Notes: generated by a model not told the origin, from the sequence alone. Positions 1 to 8,002 are shown, counted from the first letter of the stretch. The stretch: 64,000 nucleotides of DNA from Paenibacillus sp. FSL H7-0357 (GCF_000758525.1 NZ_CP009241.1:4278001-4342000), one strand, 5' to 3'. Made by a program: numbers and translations.

Positions 1-11
1 CTTGGATTGAA

Positions 12-26
12 ATTACAATCTGTAAT
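12..26. promoter_or_regulatory. operator-like inverted repeat
   Basis: ATTACA-N3-TGTAAT inverted repeat lying just beyond the 3' end of the TetR gene. It closely resembles the palindrome TTACAATTGTAA at 677-688 in the TetR promoter region, so it may be a second site for the same regulator, perhaps serving a gene left of the window. This is inferred from similarity of the two sites only. Confidence 0.35.
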
Positions 27-39
27 AAGATTTACGTTG

Positions 40-615
40 TCAACAATCACCATTTACCGCTTCTATTATTTTATAGCAGAGCATTGCCATTTCTGCAGCG
101 GATTGCTTCGCACCGCTTCTAATCCAACTTGCAGCTACACTGTAGATGGCACCGCTCCAAAAGTAAGCAGCGTAGTTGGTAAGTAAGGATACATCTTTTG
201 ATCTAATCAATTGTGCGTCTTGCATTTCGCTAAGTATAGTATCTGCCATGTTAACTTTCAGGATAATTTGTAAGCAGTCGATATGTTGTTCTAAAGTGTG
301 AAATAAAGCAAGCCAATAATCATAAGAGTTTCTAATTGGATGATGCAGATTCATCGCAGCAACGATTTTATCTACAATTTCCTTCATCGTACTCTGTAGA
401 ATATCTTCTTTGGAGTTGTAATTCCGGTAGTAAGCAGTGCGGGACACCCCGGCCCGTTTAACGATACCTGTAATCGTTATATCCTCAAAAGCCTGATCCT
501 TCATAAGCAGCACCAAAGCAGCTTCAATACTTGATCTAGTGATTCGATTTGATTCCTCATTTGATAACCTGAGGCCTTCCATACGTTGTAACTCTGTATC
601 TTCTTTCTCAGACAT
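40..615 (-). CDS. TetR/AcrR family transcriptional regulator
   Basis: A 191-residue DNA-binding regulator. The N-terminal helix-turn-helix lies at about residues 46-66 (ITGIVKRAGVSRTAYYRNY), with the typical K-E-D-I-L extension after it. The C-terminal two thirds is a helical ligand and dimer domain too divergent to assign a ligand. The start is ATG 615, preceded by GAAGGGGAG at good spacing. It is divergent from the MDR oxidoreductase at 751, and a perfect palindrome in the shared intergenic region suggests it represses both itself and that gene. An electrophile or quinone sensor is plausible given the target, but that is inference. Family assignment is secure. Confidence 0.93.
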   Translation of the reverse strand: MSEKEDTELQRMEGLRLSNEESNRITRSSIEAALVLLMKDQAFEDITITGIVKRAGVSRTAYYRNYNSKEDILQSTMKEIVDKIVAAMNLHHPIRNSYDYWLALFHTLEQHIDCLQIILKVNMADTILSEMQDAQLIRSKDVSLLTNYAAYFWSGAIYSVAASWIRSGAKQSAAEMAMLCYKIIEAVNGDC

Positions 616-655
616 TACAATCTCCCCTTCTTTGTTAAGCCCGTTCTATCATGCA

Positions 656-688
656 TTGACCCTGTTTGATATGATGTTACAATTGTAA
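656..688 (+). promoter_or_regulatory. promoter with TetR operator
   Basis: A -35 box TTGACC (656-661) and a -10 box TACAAT (678-683) are separated by 16 bases and drive the oxidoreductase at 751. A 12-base perfect palindrome, TTACAATTGTAA (677-688), covers the -10 box, as expected for repression by the divergent TetR protein. Confidence 0.65.
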
Positions 689-750
689 TGTCAGTTCGAA
701 TGTATGTTATTTAATGAATTTTGTCAATTGAATTTAAGAGGGGAAATCTT

Positions 751-1737
751 ATGAAAGCACTAATTCTTGAAAAACCAGGGGAACTGGACAGCCTTACTGT
801 TGTTACAAATAGGGAGATGCCAGAACCCAAAGATAATGAGATCAGAGTGAAGGTCTATACAGCAGGATTGAACCCTTCGGATTACCAAGTGGCTGAGTAC
901 GATGGTCTGGAGTCCGAGAAGAAACGCGTTCTGGGATTAGAAATTGCAGGAATTGTAGATGCCGTTGGCAGCAGCGTGAACAATTTTGAAATTGGAGACC
1001 GCGTGTACTATCTTCGCAGCATTAATAATCTCGATGGCGGATTTGCGGAATACTCTGTGACTACAGCTCACACTGCAAGCAAACTGCCGGATGAAGTGCC
1101 TTTCGAACTGGCAGCGGTAGTTCCGGCAGCAGGATATACGGCGTATCAAGCGATAATGCAGAAGCTTAAGCCGCAATCCGGTGGCACCATATTGATTCAT
1201 GGCGGTGCAGGGGGTGTAGGGGGATATGCGATTCAATTAGCAAAAATATGTGGATTGAAAGTGATTACTACTTGCTTAGGAAAAGATATCGACTATGTAC
1301 GCGTTCTTGGGGCAGATGAGGCAATTGATTTTACTAAAGGAAGTGTATATGAAGACATCTTGAATCTGACTAATGGCCGGGGTGTTGATTACGTTTTAAA
1401 TACGATAAGTCCCGATAGTGCAACTAAAGACCTTGAGATTCTTGCCTTCGGCGGCGAAATGGTTGTAACGGCTGGATTCCCTGATTTTAGCAGAATCCGT
1501 TTTTATGATAAAGGGATGTCTTTACACGAGATAGCACTTGGTGCTGCTCATACACAAGGTGATTTTAATGCACAATCCAATCTGGCAAGAATTGGAGATC
1601 ATTTTGGTAAATTGCTTGCAGAAGGAAAGATTGTACCTCCACAAATCACAACGATAACCATGGAAGAAATTCCATCCTATTTGAAAAAATTAAAAGAAGG
1701 CAAGATCACCGGCAAGGTTGCAGCCAGAGTCATTTAG
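751..1737 (+). CDS. NAD(P)-dependent MDR-family oxidoreductase (quinone oxidoreductase/alcohol dehydrogenase-like)
   Basis: A 328-residue medium-chain dehydrogenase/reductase. The N-terminal GroES-like domain carries GLNPSDYQ and GLEIAGIV. The Rossmann domain has the nucleotide motif HGGAGGVGG at about residues 150-158. The catalytic zinc cysteine and structural zinc cysteines are absent, which puts it in the zinc-independent quinone oxidoreductase branch, so NADPH-linked reduction of quinones or enals is likely. The start was set at ATG 751 because AAGAGGGG lies just upstream; an in-frame TTG at 721 has no ribosome site. Transcription is probably controlled by the divergent TetR gene through the palindrome at 677-688. 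The substrate is not known. Confidence 0.92.
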   Translation: MKALILEKPGELDSLTVVTNREMPEPKDNEIRVKVYTAGLNPSDYQVAEYDGLESEKKRVLGLEIAGIVDAVGSSVNNFEIGDRVYYLRSINNLDGGFAEYSVTTAHTASKLPDEVPFELAAVVPAAGYTAYQAIMQKLKPQSGGTILIHGGAGGVGGYAIQLAKICGLKVITTCLGKDIDYVRVLGADEAIDFTKGSVYEDILNLTNGRGVDYVLNTISPDSATKDLEILAFGGEMVVTAGFPDFSRIRFYDKGMSLHEIALGAAHTQGDFNAQSNLARIGDHFGKLLAEGKIVPPQITTITMEEIPSYLKKLKEGKITGKVAARVI

Positions 1738-1979
1738 GAGCGACTATTTGCAAAAGAGGGATCAATGATCGTTCTGATAGGTAGACGGAAGGAAAAATTG
1801 GAGGGGATTTCGGCGTTAATATCTCTATCAAACGGCCAATCCTGTATAATATCAGCAAATGTTACATGCCTAGAAGATGTGAATAAACTGCGCGAGCAAG
1901 TGTTAAGCCGTTTCGGGAGAACACTTTAGCTGTTGAGGAAAAAGAACATGGTATAAGGTTTACGTGGATTCATTTGTAA
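1738..1979 (+). pseudogene. short-chain dehydrogenase relic
   Basis: Directly after the oxidoreductase stop, frame 1 reads RLFAKEGSMIVLIGRRKEKL and continues to a VTCLEDVNKL...FGR segment, the start of a classical SDR Rossmann fold (cofactor specificity loop, then the D-V-T strand). It lacks the N-terminal GxxxGxG part and hits TAG at 1927. From 1926 another frame reads LAVEEKEHGIRFTWIH, the SDR segment normally about 100 residues further on. So the gene has lost its start, its middle (including the Tyr-Lys active site) and its end. It probably once formed an operon with the MDR gene. Confidence 0.7.
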
Positions 1980-2035
1980 AAAACATGACTAAACGCCAAT
2001 CAAATTGCAGTAAAAAACATAATTAAACGACTGTA

Positions 2036-2063
2036 AACAACCGTAAATAATCGGTTGTTTTTT
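2036..2063 (+). terminator. Rho-independent terminator
   Basis: Stem AACAACCG (2036-2043) pairs with CGGTTGTT (2052-2059) across an 8-base loop, followed by a T run. It would terminate transcripts from the oxidoreductase and SDR-relic unit. Confidence 0.7.
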
Positions 2064-2498
<435 letters not shown>

Positions 2499-2801
2499 AT
2501 GATTGATTTATTACAGTTACAAAAAAGAGTTTATCAGAATAAAATTGCGAAAGGATTTAATGTTACTGATATTTTTCAAGAATTTTGTTTTATATATGGC
2601 GAATTATCAGAAGCTTGCGAAGCTTATCTGAAAAAGAAAGACGATTTGGGTGAAGAATTGGCTGATGTTGCACTCTACTTAATAGGGCTTTCGGAACTTC
2701 TAGGAATTAACTTGGAAGAAGAGATAGTGTGTAAAATGGAAAAAAATGAAAAAAGAATATACGAAAATAAAGATGGTGTACTTACAAAAGTAAAAGAATA
2801 A
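2499..2801 (+). CDS. MazG-like nucleotide pyrophosphohydrolase family protein
   Basis: A 100-residue all-alpha NTP pyrophosphatase-like protein. The metal-binding signature is visible as E-L-S-E in GELSEACEA (about residue 31 onward) and E-L-A-D in GEELADVALYLIGL about 20 residues later, the EXXE(12-28)EXXD pattern of the MazG/dUTPase-like superfamily. Such enzymes hydrolyse (d)NTPs to monophosphates for house-cleaning; related small forms occur in phages and near defence genes. The start is ATG 2499 because AGGATAGG precedes it by about 8 bases; the in-frame GTG at 2490 lies inside that site. It is low-GC and stands alone between relics, suggesting acquisition. Substrate unknown. Confidence 0.82.
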   Translation: MIDLLQLQKRVYQNKIAKGFNVTDIFQEFCFIYGELSEACEAYLKKKDDLGEELADVALYLIGLSELLGINLEEEIVCKMEKNEKRIYENKDGVLTKVKE

Positions 2802-2826
2802 AACTTTCCCCCACTCGGCACACGAT

Positions 2827-2937
2827 ATGACACCTCATGTAAAGATAGGGGCAGATCCAATTGAAGCAGGTGACTACATCATTCCAACCAAAGAAGTTTT
2901 ACGCTTAATGGACAAAATGATGAGCGTAGTTTATTGA
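2827..2937 (+). CDS. short orphan ORF, possibly a C-terminal gene fragment
   Basis: A 36-codon frame beginning MTPHVKIGADPIEAGDYIIP and ending VVY, with the stop codon touching the terminator stem at 2937. The frame stays open upstream of the ATG (FPHSAHD), and there is no ribosome site, so this reads better as the tail of a lost larger gene than as a true small gene. Not recognised as any family. Confidence 0.3.
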   Translation: MTPHVKIGADPIEAGDYIIPTKEVLRLMDKMMSVVY

Positions 2938-2962
2938 ACACAACTCACTGGAGTTGTGTTTT
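2937..2962 (+). terminator. Rho-independent terminator
   Basis: Perfect 10-bp stem AACACAACTC (2937-2946) / GAGTTGTGTT (2951-2960) with a 4-base loop and a short T run. It overlaps the last base of the preceding reading frame. Confidence 0.7.
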
Positions 2963-2990
2963 GTAAGAGGACAAGAATATATACCTTTTG

Positions 2991-3016
2991 AAATCCGCGC
3001 AGGGCGCGGATTTTTT
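2991..3016 (+). terminator. Rho-independent terminator
   Basis: Stem AAATCCGCGC (2991-3000) / GCGCGGATTT (3004-3013) with a 3-base loop and six Ts, only 30 bases after the previous terminator. The two in series suggest that two ancestral transcription units were joined by deletion. Confidence 0.75.
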
Positions 3017-3054
3017 ATTATGGCTTTAGCCAGTTGAGTGCGTGAAACGCGCGA

Positions 3055-3232
3055 AACAAAAAACCACCCGCTATGCGGGTGGAGGGATCGAGGGTTTGAC
3101 CAACAAGACCATTCCGATAAAATTGAGATGTTCAGGCGAGGCGAAGGGAATGGTCTTAGATGGCAAACAGAGCTATAGTTTAGCTCACACAAAGTGGATG
3201 TGCAAATACCACATTGTATTCACCGAGCACTG
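3055..3232 (+). mobile_element. IS200-type insertion sequence remnant (left end)
   Basis: The left part of an IS200/IS605-family element. A subterminal hairpin CCACCCGC (3064-3071) / GCGGGTGG (3075-3082) matches the TnpA recognition hairpin of this family. A second long stem, AGACCATTCC (3106-3115) / GGAATGGTCT (3147-3156), lies in the tnpA leader, where IS200 elements carry an attenuating structure that hides the start. The element is cut off inside tnpA at about 3223 and no right end is visible. Confidence 0.72.
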
Positions 3233-3245
3233 TGGGTCTAAATGA
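3150..3245 (+). pseudogene. truncated IS200-family TnpA transposase
   Basis: From ATG 3150 the frame reads MVLDGKQSYS, then LAHTKWMCKYHIVF, the highly conserved N-terminus of IS200/IS605 Y1 transposases (normally followed by PKYRRK). Here it changes to TEHCGSK and stops after 31 residues, so the HUH motif and catalytic tyrosine are missing. The start codon lies in the 3' arm of the leader stem, as in intact relatives. Inactive. Confidence 0.75.
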
Positions 3246-3345
3246 AGCCAACGTAGTACCGTAAACATTTTTTGAAAAAGTCGTAAATAGGCGACGATGG
3301 TAGTGTATGCAGGGTAAATACAGGCCATTGAATGTTGCGAATGTT

Positions 3346-4026
3346 TTATGAATAAAAAACTAATTTCCGCTCAGTTAAATCTGGCTCTGATCTTAGATGT
3401 ATCGAGCGGTCACTTATTGCTTCGACGTCCTGCCGGTCATGGGTAACAAACAGGCAGGTCATCTCCGCTTTCTTTAAGATCGTCCGCAGCTCGGAACGGA
3501 TCGATTCCTTTAGCCCCGCATCGAGGTTGCTGAAAGGTTCGTCCATCAGCAGAATCGTCGGCTTCTGCGCCAGCGCCCGAGCGAGCGCCACCCGTTGCTG
3601 CTGCCCGCCGCTGAGCTCATGGGGATAACGTTCCTTGAATTCGCCAAGCTGGACAAGGTCAAGCATTTCCTCCAGACGCTTGGCCCGCTCTTTTCTCGGA
3701 AGCCGGTGAAGGGCGAACTCGATATTTTTCCGGACATTCATATGAGGAAAAAGCGCGTAATCCTGGAATACCATCCCGACACCCCGTTGCTCCGGCTGTA
3801 CAAAGGTACTTTCATTGACCACAGGAGCGCCGTTAATCCGGATTTCCCCTCCAGCCGGAATCTCCAGGCCCGCGATCAGCCGCAGCAGCGTGCTTTTTCC
3901 GTTGCCGCTTGCGCCGACAATGCCGACAATATCCCCTTTTTCAATGGAGCAGGAGAACCGTTCGATAACCGGGGGAATCCCCCGTCCGTAAGAGAACGAA
4001 AGATTATGGATTTCTACAATACTCAT
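3346..4026 (-). CDS. iron(III) ABC transporter ATP-binding protein
   Basis: A 226-residue ABC ATPase energising ferric iron uptake. Walker A is GASGNGKST (38-46), the Q-loop is at Q88, the signature is LSGGQQQ (138-144), Walker B is LLMDEP (159-164) and the switch histidine is in VTHDRQD (H196). It resembles FbpC/FutC but is about 120 residues shorter and ends just after the catalytic core, lacking the C-terminal regulatory OB domain. The start ATG 4026 overlaps the permease stop as ATGA, so translation is coupled; in-frame codons further upstream lie inside the permease gene. Third gene of the operon, under the Fur box at 6789-6807. Confidence 0.9.
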   Translation of the reverse strand: MSIVEIHNLSFSYGRGIPPVIERFSCSIEKGDIVGIVGASGNGKSTLLRLIAGLEIPAGGEIRINGAPVVNESTFVQPEQRGVGMVFQDYALFPHMNVRKNIEFALHRLPRKERAKRLEEMLDLVQLGEFKERYPHELSGGQQQRVALARALAQKPTILLMDEPFSNLDAGLKESIRSELRTILKKAEMTCLFVTHDRQDVEAISDRSIHLRSEPDLTERKLVFYS

Positions 4027-5672
4027 TTTTCCCACTTCCTGTCTAAGCGATGCATTACATAAACCGAGATGAAGCTGATGAAGATAATAAGCAGAGACGG
4101 GATGGATGCTTCGAAAATTTGTTCGTCGTTCGCGTACCGGTAAGCTTTTGTAGCCAGGGTCTCGAAATTGAAAGGTCTGAGTATCAAAGCAAGCGGAAGT
4201 TCCTTGCAGATTTCCACAAAGGTTAAGATACAACCGCTCATTACCGCCCCCTTGATCAAAGGCAGATCCACTTTAATAAATGTTTTCGTCATCCCAAGCC
4301 CCAGCATCCTGGATGCTTCCGTAAATTTCTGTCCCGTTTTCTCAAATCCGACTTCCACAGCATTGAATCCTGTAGCCATAAACCGGATCACATAGCCCAT
4401 AACCAGCATGGCCAGGGTTAAACTGAGCACAAGAGGTGTTCCGTTTAATGCAAACTGATGATGAACAGCGGCCCAACCTTTATCCAACTGCAGGAACACG
4501 ACCAGCACACCGATGGCAATAATCGCTCCAGGAATGGAGTAGCCGGCGGTTACCGCTTTGGAGAGAAAAAATGAAGCTGTAGAACGCGAACGATTCGCAG
4601 CGGCTACAATCAGCGCAAACACCATAATAATCAGGGTGGAAACAGCAGCCACGGACAAGGTCTGATAGACAAGATGGACAAAGTCCCCATTCCACATGGT
4701 GTCAAAGGTCCAACTGGCCCATTCGATCAATTGAAGAAGCGGAAACAGGAAAGAGGCACACCAGACAATCATACAAAACACGGCTGCCGATATTCCCGGC
4801 AATCCGGTAAGTCGTCTTGGCACAAGCGGTCTCGATTTGCTGGTTGTAGAGCTGTAAGCCCGCCGTTTGCGAAGCAGCATTTCGACAAAGAACAGGCCTA
4901 GCACAATAATCATCAGCCAGGCGGCAAGGCGCATGGCCGAATCGGCATCGTACATCCCGAACCAGGTCTGAAAAATTGCCGTAGACACGGTCTGTATTCC
5001 GAAATAGCTGGTGACCCCGTAATCGCTCAGCACCTCGAACATGACCAGACTGACGCTACCTGCGATCGCCGGCCGGGATAATGGAAGGGCGATACGGATA
5101 TAAATGGACCAGCCATTTCTTCCAAGCAGCCGGGCGTTCTCAATATAAGAAGCGCTCTGTTTTTCCAGGAACGATTTGGTGATCAGGTATACGTAAGGGA
5201 ACAGAAACAAGGTGAATGCAATAACCGCGCCCCGCATTGAAGAAAACGTAATAAGTTCCTGATCGGGGACGATCCCGAACCGGTTCCGAAGCGTGGTCTG
5301 GACAACACCGGTGTAGCTGAACATCGTGCTGTACGTAAATGCGGCAATATAAGGAGGAATCGCCAAAGGCAGGACCAGCGCCCACCTGAAGAACCGTTTC
5401 CCCGGAAAATCAAATACCGCTACTAGCCAGGCTAGCGTGACACCGAGCAGTCCTGTAAGTACGGCAACCGTCATTGTCAGCTGAACCGTCTGGGCAATAT
5501 AATCCTTGACCAGGTACTGCCTGATTTGCACCCAGTTTTCGTTCGGCGGATCAAAGATCGAGAGGAATACGAAAAAAATGGGCAGCAAAATGACTGCTGC
5601 CCCCGCTAAGCTTACGATCCGCCAAACGCTAAGGCGCCTTTTTAACTTTACCTTAACTGCGCTTAGATGCAT
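4023..5672 (-). CDS. iron(III) ABC transporter permease (two fused permease domains)
   Basis: A 549-residue inner membrane protein with about 12 hydrophobic segments in two homologous halves, the FbpB/FutB/SfuB arrangement in which one polypeptide supplies both membrane domains. Each half carries a cytoplasmic EAA-type loop: ENARLLGRNGWSIYIRIALP in the first and EASRMLGLGMTKTFIKVDLP in the second, which dock onto the ATPase. It starts 3 bases after the binding-protein stop and overlaps the ATPase start by 4 bases, so all three genes are one operon. Iron as substrate rests on family similarity and the Fur box. Confidence 0.92.
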   Translation of the reverse strand: MHLSAVKVKLKRRLSVWRIVSLAGAAVILLPIFFVFLSIFDPPNENWVQIRQYLVKDYIAQTVQLTMTVAVLTGLLGVTLAWLVAVFDFPGKRFFRWALVLPLAIPPYIAAFTYSTMFSYTGVVQTTLRNRFGIVPDQELITFSSMRGAVIAFTLFLFPYVYLITKSFLEKQSASYIENARLLGRNGWSIYIRIALPLSRPAIAGSVSLVMFEVLSDYGVTSYFGIQTVSTAIFQTWFGMYDADSAMRLAAWLMIIVLGLFFVEMLLRKRRAYSSTTSKSRPLVPRRLTGLPGISAAVFCMIVWCASFLFPLLQLIEWASWTFDTMWNGDFVHLVYQTLSVAAVSTLIIMVFALIVAAANRSRSTASFFLSKAVTAGYSIPGAIIAIGVLVVFLQLDKGWAAVHHQFALNGTPLVLSLTLAMLVMGYVIRFMATGFNAVEVGFEKTGQKFTEASRMLGLGMTKTFIKVDLPLIKGAVMSGCILTFVEICKELPLALILRPFNFETLATKAYRYANDEQIFEASIPSLLIIFISFISVYVMHRLDRKWEK

Positions 5673-5675
5673 ATG

Positions 5676-6767
5676 TTATTTCCAGCCTGTTTTGTTCATG
5701 ATCTCAATCGCCTTGGCATTGTGAACGCCCAGTTTGTTGAAATCGATTTGCTGCGCTTTGAAAGTTCCCCAGGATTTGAGCAGTTCAGGCAGCTCTGTTT
5801 TTGCATTTACCGGGAACTCATAGTTTTCATTGGTAACCATGGTCTGCGCTTCTGCGCCGGTCAGGAATTCAATGAGCTTCACGGCATTTTCCGTATTCTT
5901 GCTGTGTTTGATTACGCCTACGCCGCTGATATTCACATGAGCGCCTGTTGTTTCCTGGTTCGGGAAGAATACACCGATGTTTTGCCCGACCTTCACTTCT
6001 TCAGGATCATCCGAGTTCAGCATCAGACCTACATAGTAAGTATTCATAATCGCAACATCGCCCACACCGGCAACGATAGCTTTCGCCTGGTCACGGTCGT
6101 TTCCTTCAGGAGTACGGGCCAAGTTGGCAACAAGTCCTTTGGACCACTCTTCAGCGTTCACCTCTCCGTTCAGTTCAATGAATGACGACAGAAGGGACTG
6201 GTTATACAAGCTTGAGGAAGGACGGACAAGTACTTTACCTTTCCAAGCAGGGCTTGTCAGATCCTCGTAGGTGGACAGTTGTTCGGGTTTAACCCGATCC
6301 TTAGCGTATACAATCACACGGGCGCGTGTGGAAAGTCCGATCCACTCATTGTCGGGATCACGAAGTTCTTGAGGTACGTTTTGATCGATGGTTTCCGAAG
6401 TTACCGGCTGAAGCAACCCGGACTGCTTGGCATTGTTCAATACGCCTCCGTCAACGGTAAGGAACAAATCAGCCTGTGTGCTTTCTCCTTCACGCTTAAG
6501 ACGCTCAATCAATTCCTCTGCCTTGCCATCGATAAGATTTACTTTGATTCCGGTTTCCGCAGTGAATTTTTCATACAGCAGGGCGTCTACGTCATAACTG
6601 CGAGCGGAATAAACATTTACTACTTGCTCAGCAGCCTGTGCAGTTGGCTGGTTCTCCCCCGAGTTAACGGCGCTTGTTTCATTGGTCTTGTTGGCACCGC
6701 AGCCTGCCAACAGTCCGACAGTCAAGATTCCTGTAAGCAATGGAACTAAAAACTTTCTATTCATCAT
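5676..6767 (-). CDS. iron(III) ABC transporter substrate-binding lipoprotein
   Basis: A 363-residue type II periplasmic-binding fold lipoprotein. The N-terminus MMNRKFLVPL plus a hydrophobic stretch ends in the lipobox LLAGC, giving lipidation at Cys23, followed by a polar linker. The mature part (VNVYSARSYDVDALLYEKF..., LFLTVDGG, MNTYYVGLM) is typical of FbpA/FutA ferric-binding proteins that use tyrosines as iron ligands. The start is ATG 6767, which follows GGGGGA by about 9 bases; the frame extends 14 codons further upstream into the promoter and Fur box, which cannot be coding. First gene of the iron operon. Confidence 0.92.
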   Translation of the reverse strand: MMNRKFLVPLLTGILTVGLLAGCGANKTNETSAVNSGENQPTAQAAEQVVNVYSARSYDVDALLYEKFTAETGIKVNLIDGKAEELIERLKREGESTQADLFLTVDGGVLNNAKQSGLLQPVTSETIDQNVPQELRDPDNEWIGLSTRARVIVYAKDRVKPEQLSTYEDLTSPAWKGKVLVRPSSSLYNQSLLSSFIELNGEVNAEEWSKGLVANLARTPEGNDRDQAKAIVAGVGDVAIMNTYYVGLMLNSDDPEEVKVGQNIGVFFPNQETTGAHVNISGVGVIKHSKNTENAVKLIEFLTGAEAQTMVTNENYEFPVNAKTELPELLKSWGTFKAQQIDFNKLGVHNAKAIEIMNKTGWK

Positions 6768-6786
6768 ACCAAAACATCCCCCTGAA

Positions 6787-6807
6787 ATTATAATGATTCT
6801 CATTCTC
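6787..6807 (-). promoter_or_regulatory. Fur box over the iron operon promoter
   Basis: 6789-6807 (TATAATGATTCTCATTCTC) matches 15 of the 19 positions of the classical Fur consensus GATAATGATAATCATTATC. On the minus strand a perfect -10 TATAAT (6787-6792) overlaps it. Iron-bound Fur would block RNA polymerase, so the operon should be induced by iron starvation. Confidence 0.82.
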
Positions 6808-7081
6808 ATTAAGGGATATGATAACTTTTATGATCTCTTTATGTCAATAAAAATAAACTCAACTGATTCATCGGGAGTCATTTTTTTATGCATATTGTCA
6901 TCGTTTGGAGTTGTTGCAGGCGATGTAGTCCTCAACATGTTTCCTTAGCTCTAGATAGATCTTACAGCTTCGATACTCCAGGTCATACTAGAGCTATCCT
7001 GTTCTAATAATGGGTAACACTGTAGTGTATTCCCCTTATCATGGTTCTAAGCGTTCTAGCTCCTGGAATGGAACTGAGATT

Positions 7082-7375
7082 ATGGATTACGGAAAGAAAC
7101 CGTTCGTCATCAACATTGAGCAAGTAACGAAACTGAATAATACCTTTCGAACTGCTTTATGGTCGGGAGAATATTTTCAAGTTACAGTTATGAGCATTCC
7201 GGTTGGAGATGACATTGGTTTAGAAGTACACCCTCATACAGACCAATTTATCCGAATTGAAGAGGGCCAGGGTCTCGTTCAAATGGGTGACTTAGTTTAT
7301 GTTATTTACGCACCACCAGAACATCCGACCGGAACCATACATGTTACAAAGGTGGAGGCAATGGTATCACATTGA
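7082..7375 (+). pseudogene. cupin protein with internal in-frame deletion
   Basis: From MDYGKKPFVI the product follows a common small cupin family: it has the first cupin motif region (GLEVHPHTDQF, then EEGQGLVQMGD) and the expected C-terminus (IYAPPEHPTGTIHVTK). Between GLVQMGD and YVIYAPPEHP about 30-40 residues that normally form the second half of the beta barrel and the second metal motif (GxWHNxxN) are missing without a frameshift. The barrel could not close, so the gene is probably dead. The frame can be extended to 7010 but that part does not resemble the family. A terminator follows at 7524. Confidence 0.65.
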
Positions 7376-7523
7376 TAGACGACGCTTTAAATTTAGTATT
7401 TATAACTTCAGTTTCATTCAGCAGACAATTATCGAAATTATCGAATAGAACAACTGATTTGAAGAAACATAATGTCAAACATGTACGCAATGCGCCAACA
7501 TTAGTCCCCTCCTTAGTTAAATG

Positions 7524-7562
7524 AGCCTTTCACCGGATAAAGTTGAGTGAAAGGCTTCTTTC
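7524..7562 (+). terminator. Rho-independent terminator
   Basis: 10-bp stem AGCCTTTCAC (7524-7533) / GTGAAAGGCT (7547-7556) followed by a T-rich tail. It separates the cupin relic from the two-component cluster. Confidence 0.7.
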
Positions 7563-7585
7563 TCGTGTTCATATCCTTTTGCTAT

Positions 7586-7640
7586 CTTCATAACTTCTTC
7601 ATAAGCTGCAAATTTGTTCTTCATAACTCTCTTATATAGT
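7586..7640 (+). promoter_or_regulatory. direct-repeat activator site and promoter
   Basis: Three exact copies of CTTCATAA lie at 7586-7593, 7597-7604 and 7619-7626, that is 11 and 22 bases apart, so all face the same side of the helix. A -10 like TATAGT sits at 7635-7640 with no good -35. This is the layout of a promoter activated by an OmpR/PhoB-type regulator binding tandem repeats. The regulator encoded at 8003 is the obvious candidate; each repeat also fits the loose PhoP half-site TT(A/C/T)A(C/T)A. Confidence 0.6.
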
Positions 7641-7663
7641 GTAACTATAAGGAGGAGATACAA

Positions 7664-7927
7664 ATGAAGAAACTTTGGATTGGATTATCAGCATTGGTAC
7701 TTGTTATGGGGATTGGAACCGCTGGCGCTTACGCTGCAACAGCAAACAATGATACTAACGGCAGCAGTTTTTTAGGAAAAATGCTACCCTTTGCCAAACA
7801 AATGCACCCAAACCTGTCAGAGGACCAAATCAAGCAAATGCATGACAATTGCAGCACTTCAAACGGTACGGGAATGTCAGGAATGATGCAAAATTCTCAA
7901 TATAGCAGGGGTATGATGAACTTCTAA
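7664..7927 (+). CDS. small secreted Met/His-rich protein
   Basis: An 87-residue protein with a clear signal peptide (MKKLWIGLSA, hydrophobic core, cleavage after AYA near residue 24). The mature 63 residues contain FAKQMHPNLSEDQIKQMHDNC and an end rich in methionine (GMSGMM, GMMNF). The spacing of Met, His and one Cys suggests a metal ligand, copper or silver being typical of Met-rich exported peptides, but this is inference. GGAGGAG lies 8-9 bases before the ATG. It has its own promoter with triple CTTCATAA repeats and a terminator at 7946, and precedes a two-component system, so it may be that system's main target or accessory sensor. Confidence 0.8.
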   Translation: MKKLWIGLSALVLVMGIGTAGAYAATANNDTNGSSFLGKMLPFAKQMHPNLSEDQIKQMHDNCSTSNGTGMSGMMQNSQYSRGMMNF

Positions 7928-7945
7928 TCCGATCATGATAAGATA

Positions 7946-7972
7946 AGACCTCATAGAAATGAGGTCTGTCTC
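7946..7972 (+). terminator. Rho-independent terminator or attenuator
   Basis: 8-bp stem AGACCTCA (7946-7953) / TGAGGTCT (7960-7967) with a short T-rich tail, between the small secreted protein and the response regulator. Partial readthrough would give more peptide mRNA than regulator mRNA. Confidence 0.55.
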
Positions 7973-8002
7973 ATTTTAACAACAAAGCAGGTGATGAAGT
8001 TC

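Noticed and set aside
6841..6948. 36-codon plus-strand frame with a hydrophobic stretch between the Fur box and the cupin relic
   Set aside because: No ribosome site, and the hydrophobic stretch is short and unlike known small proteins.
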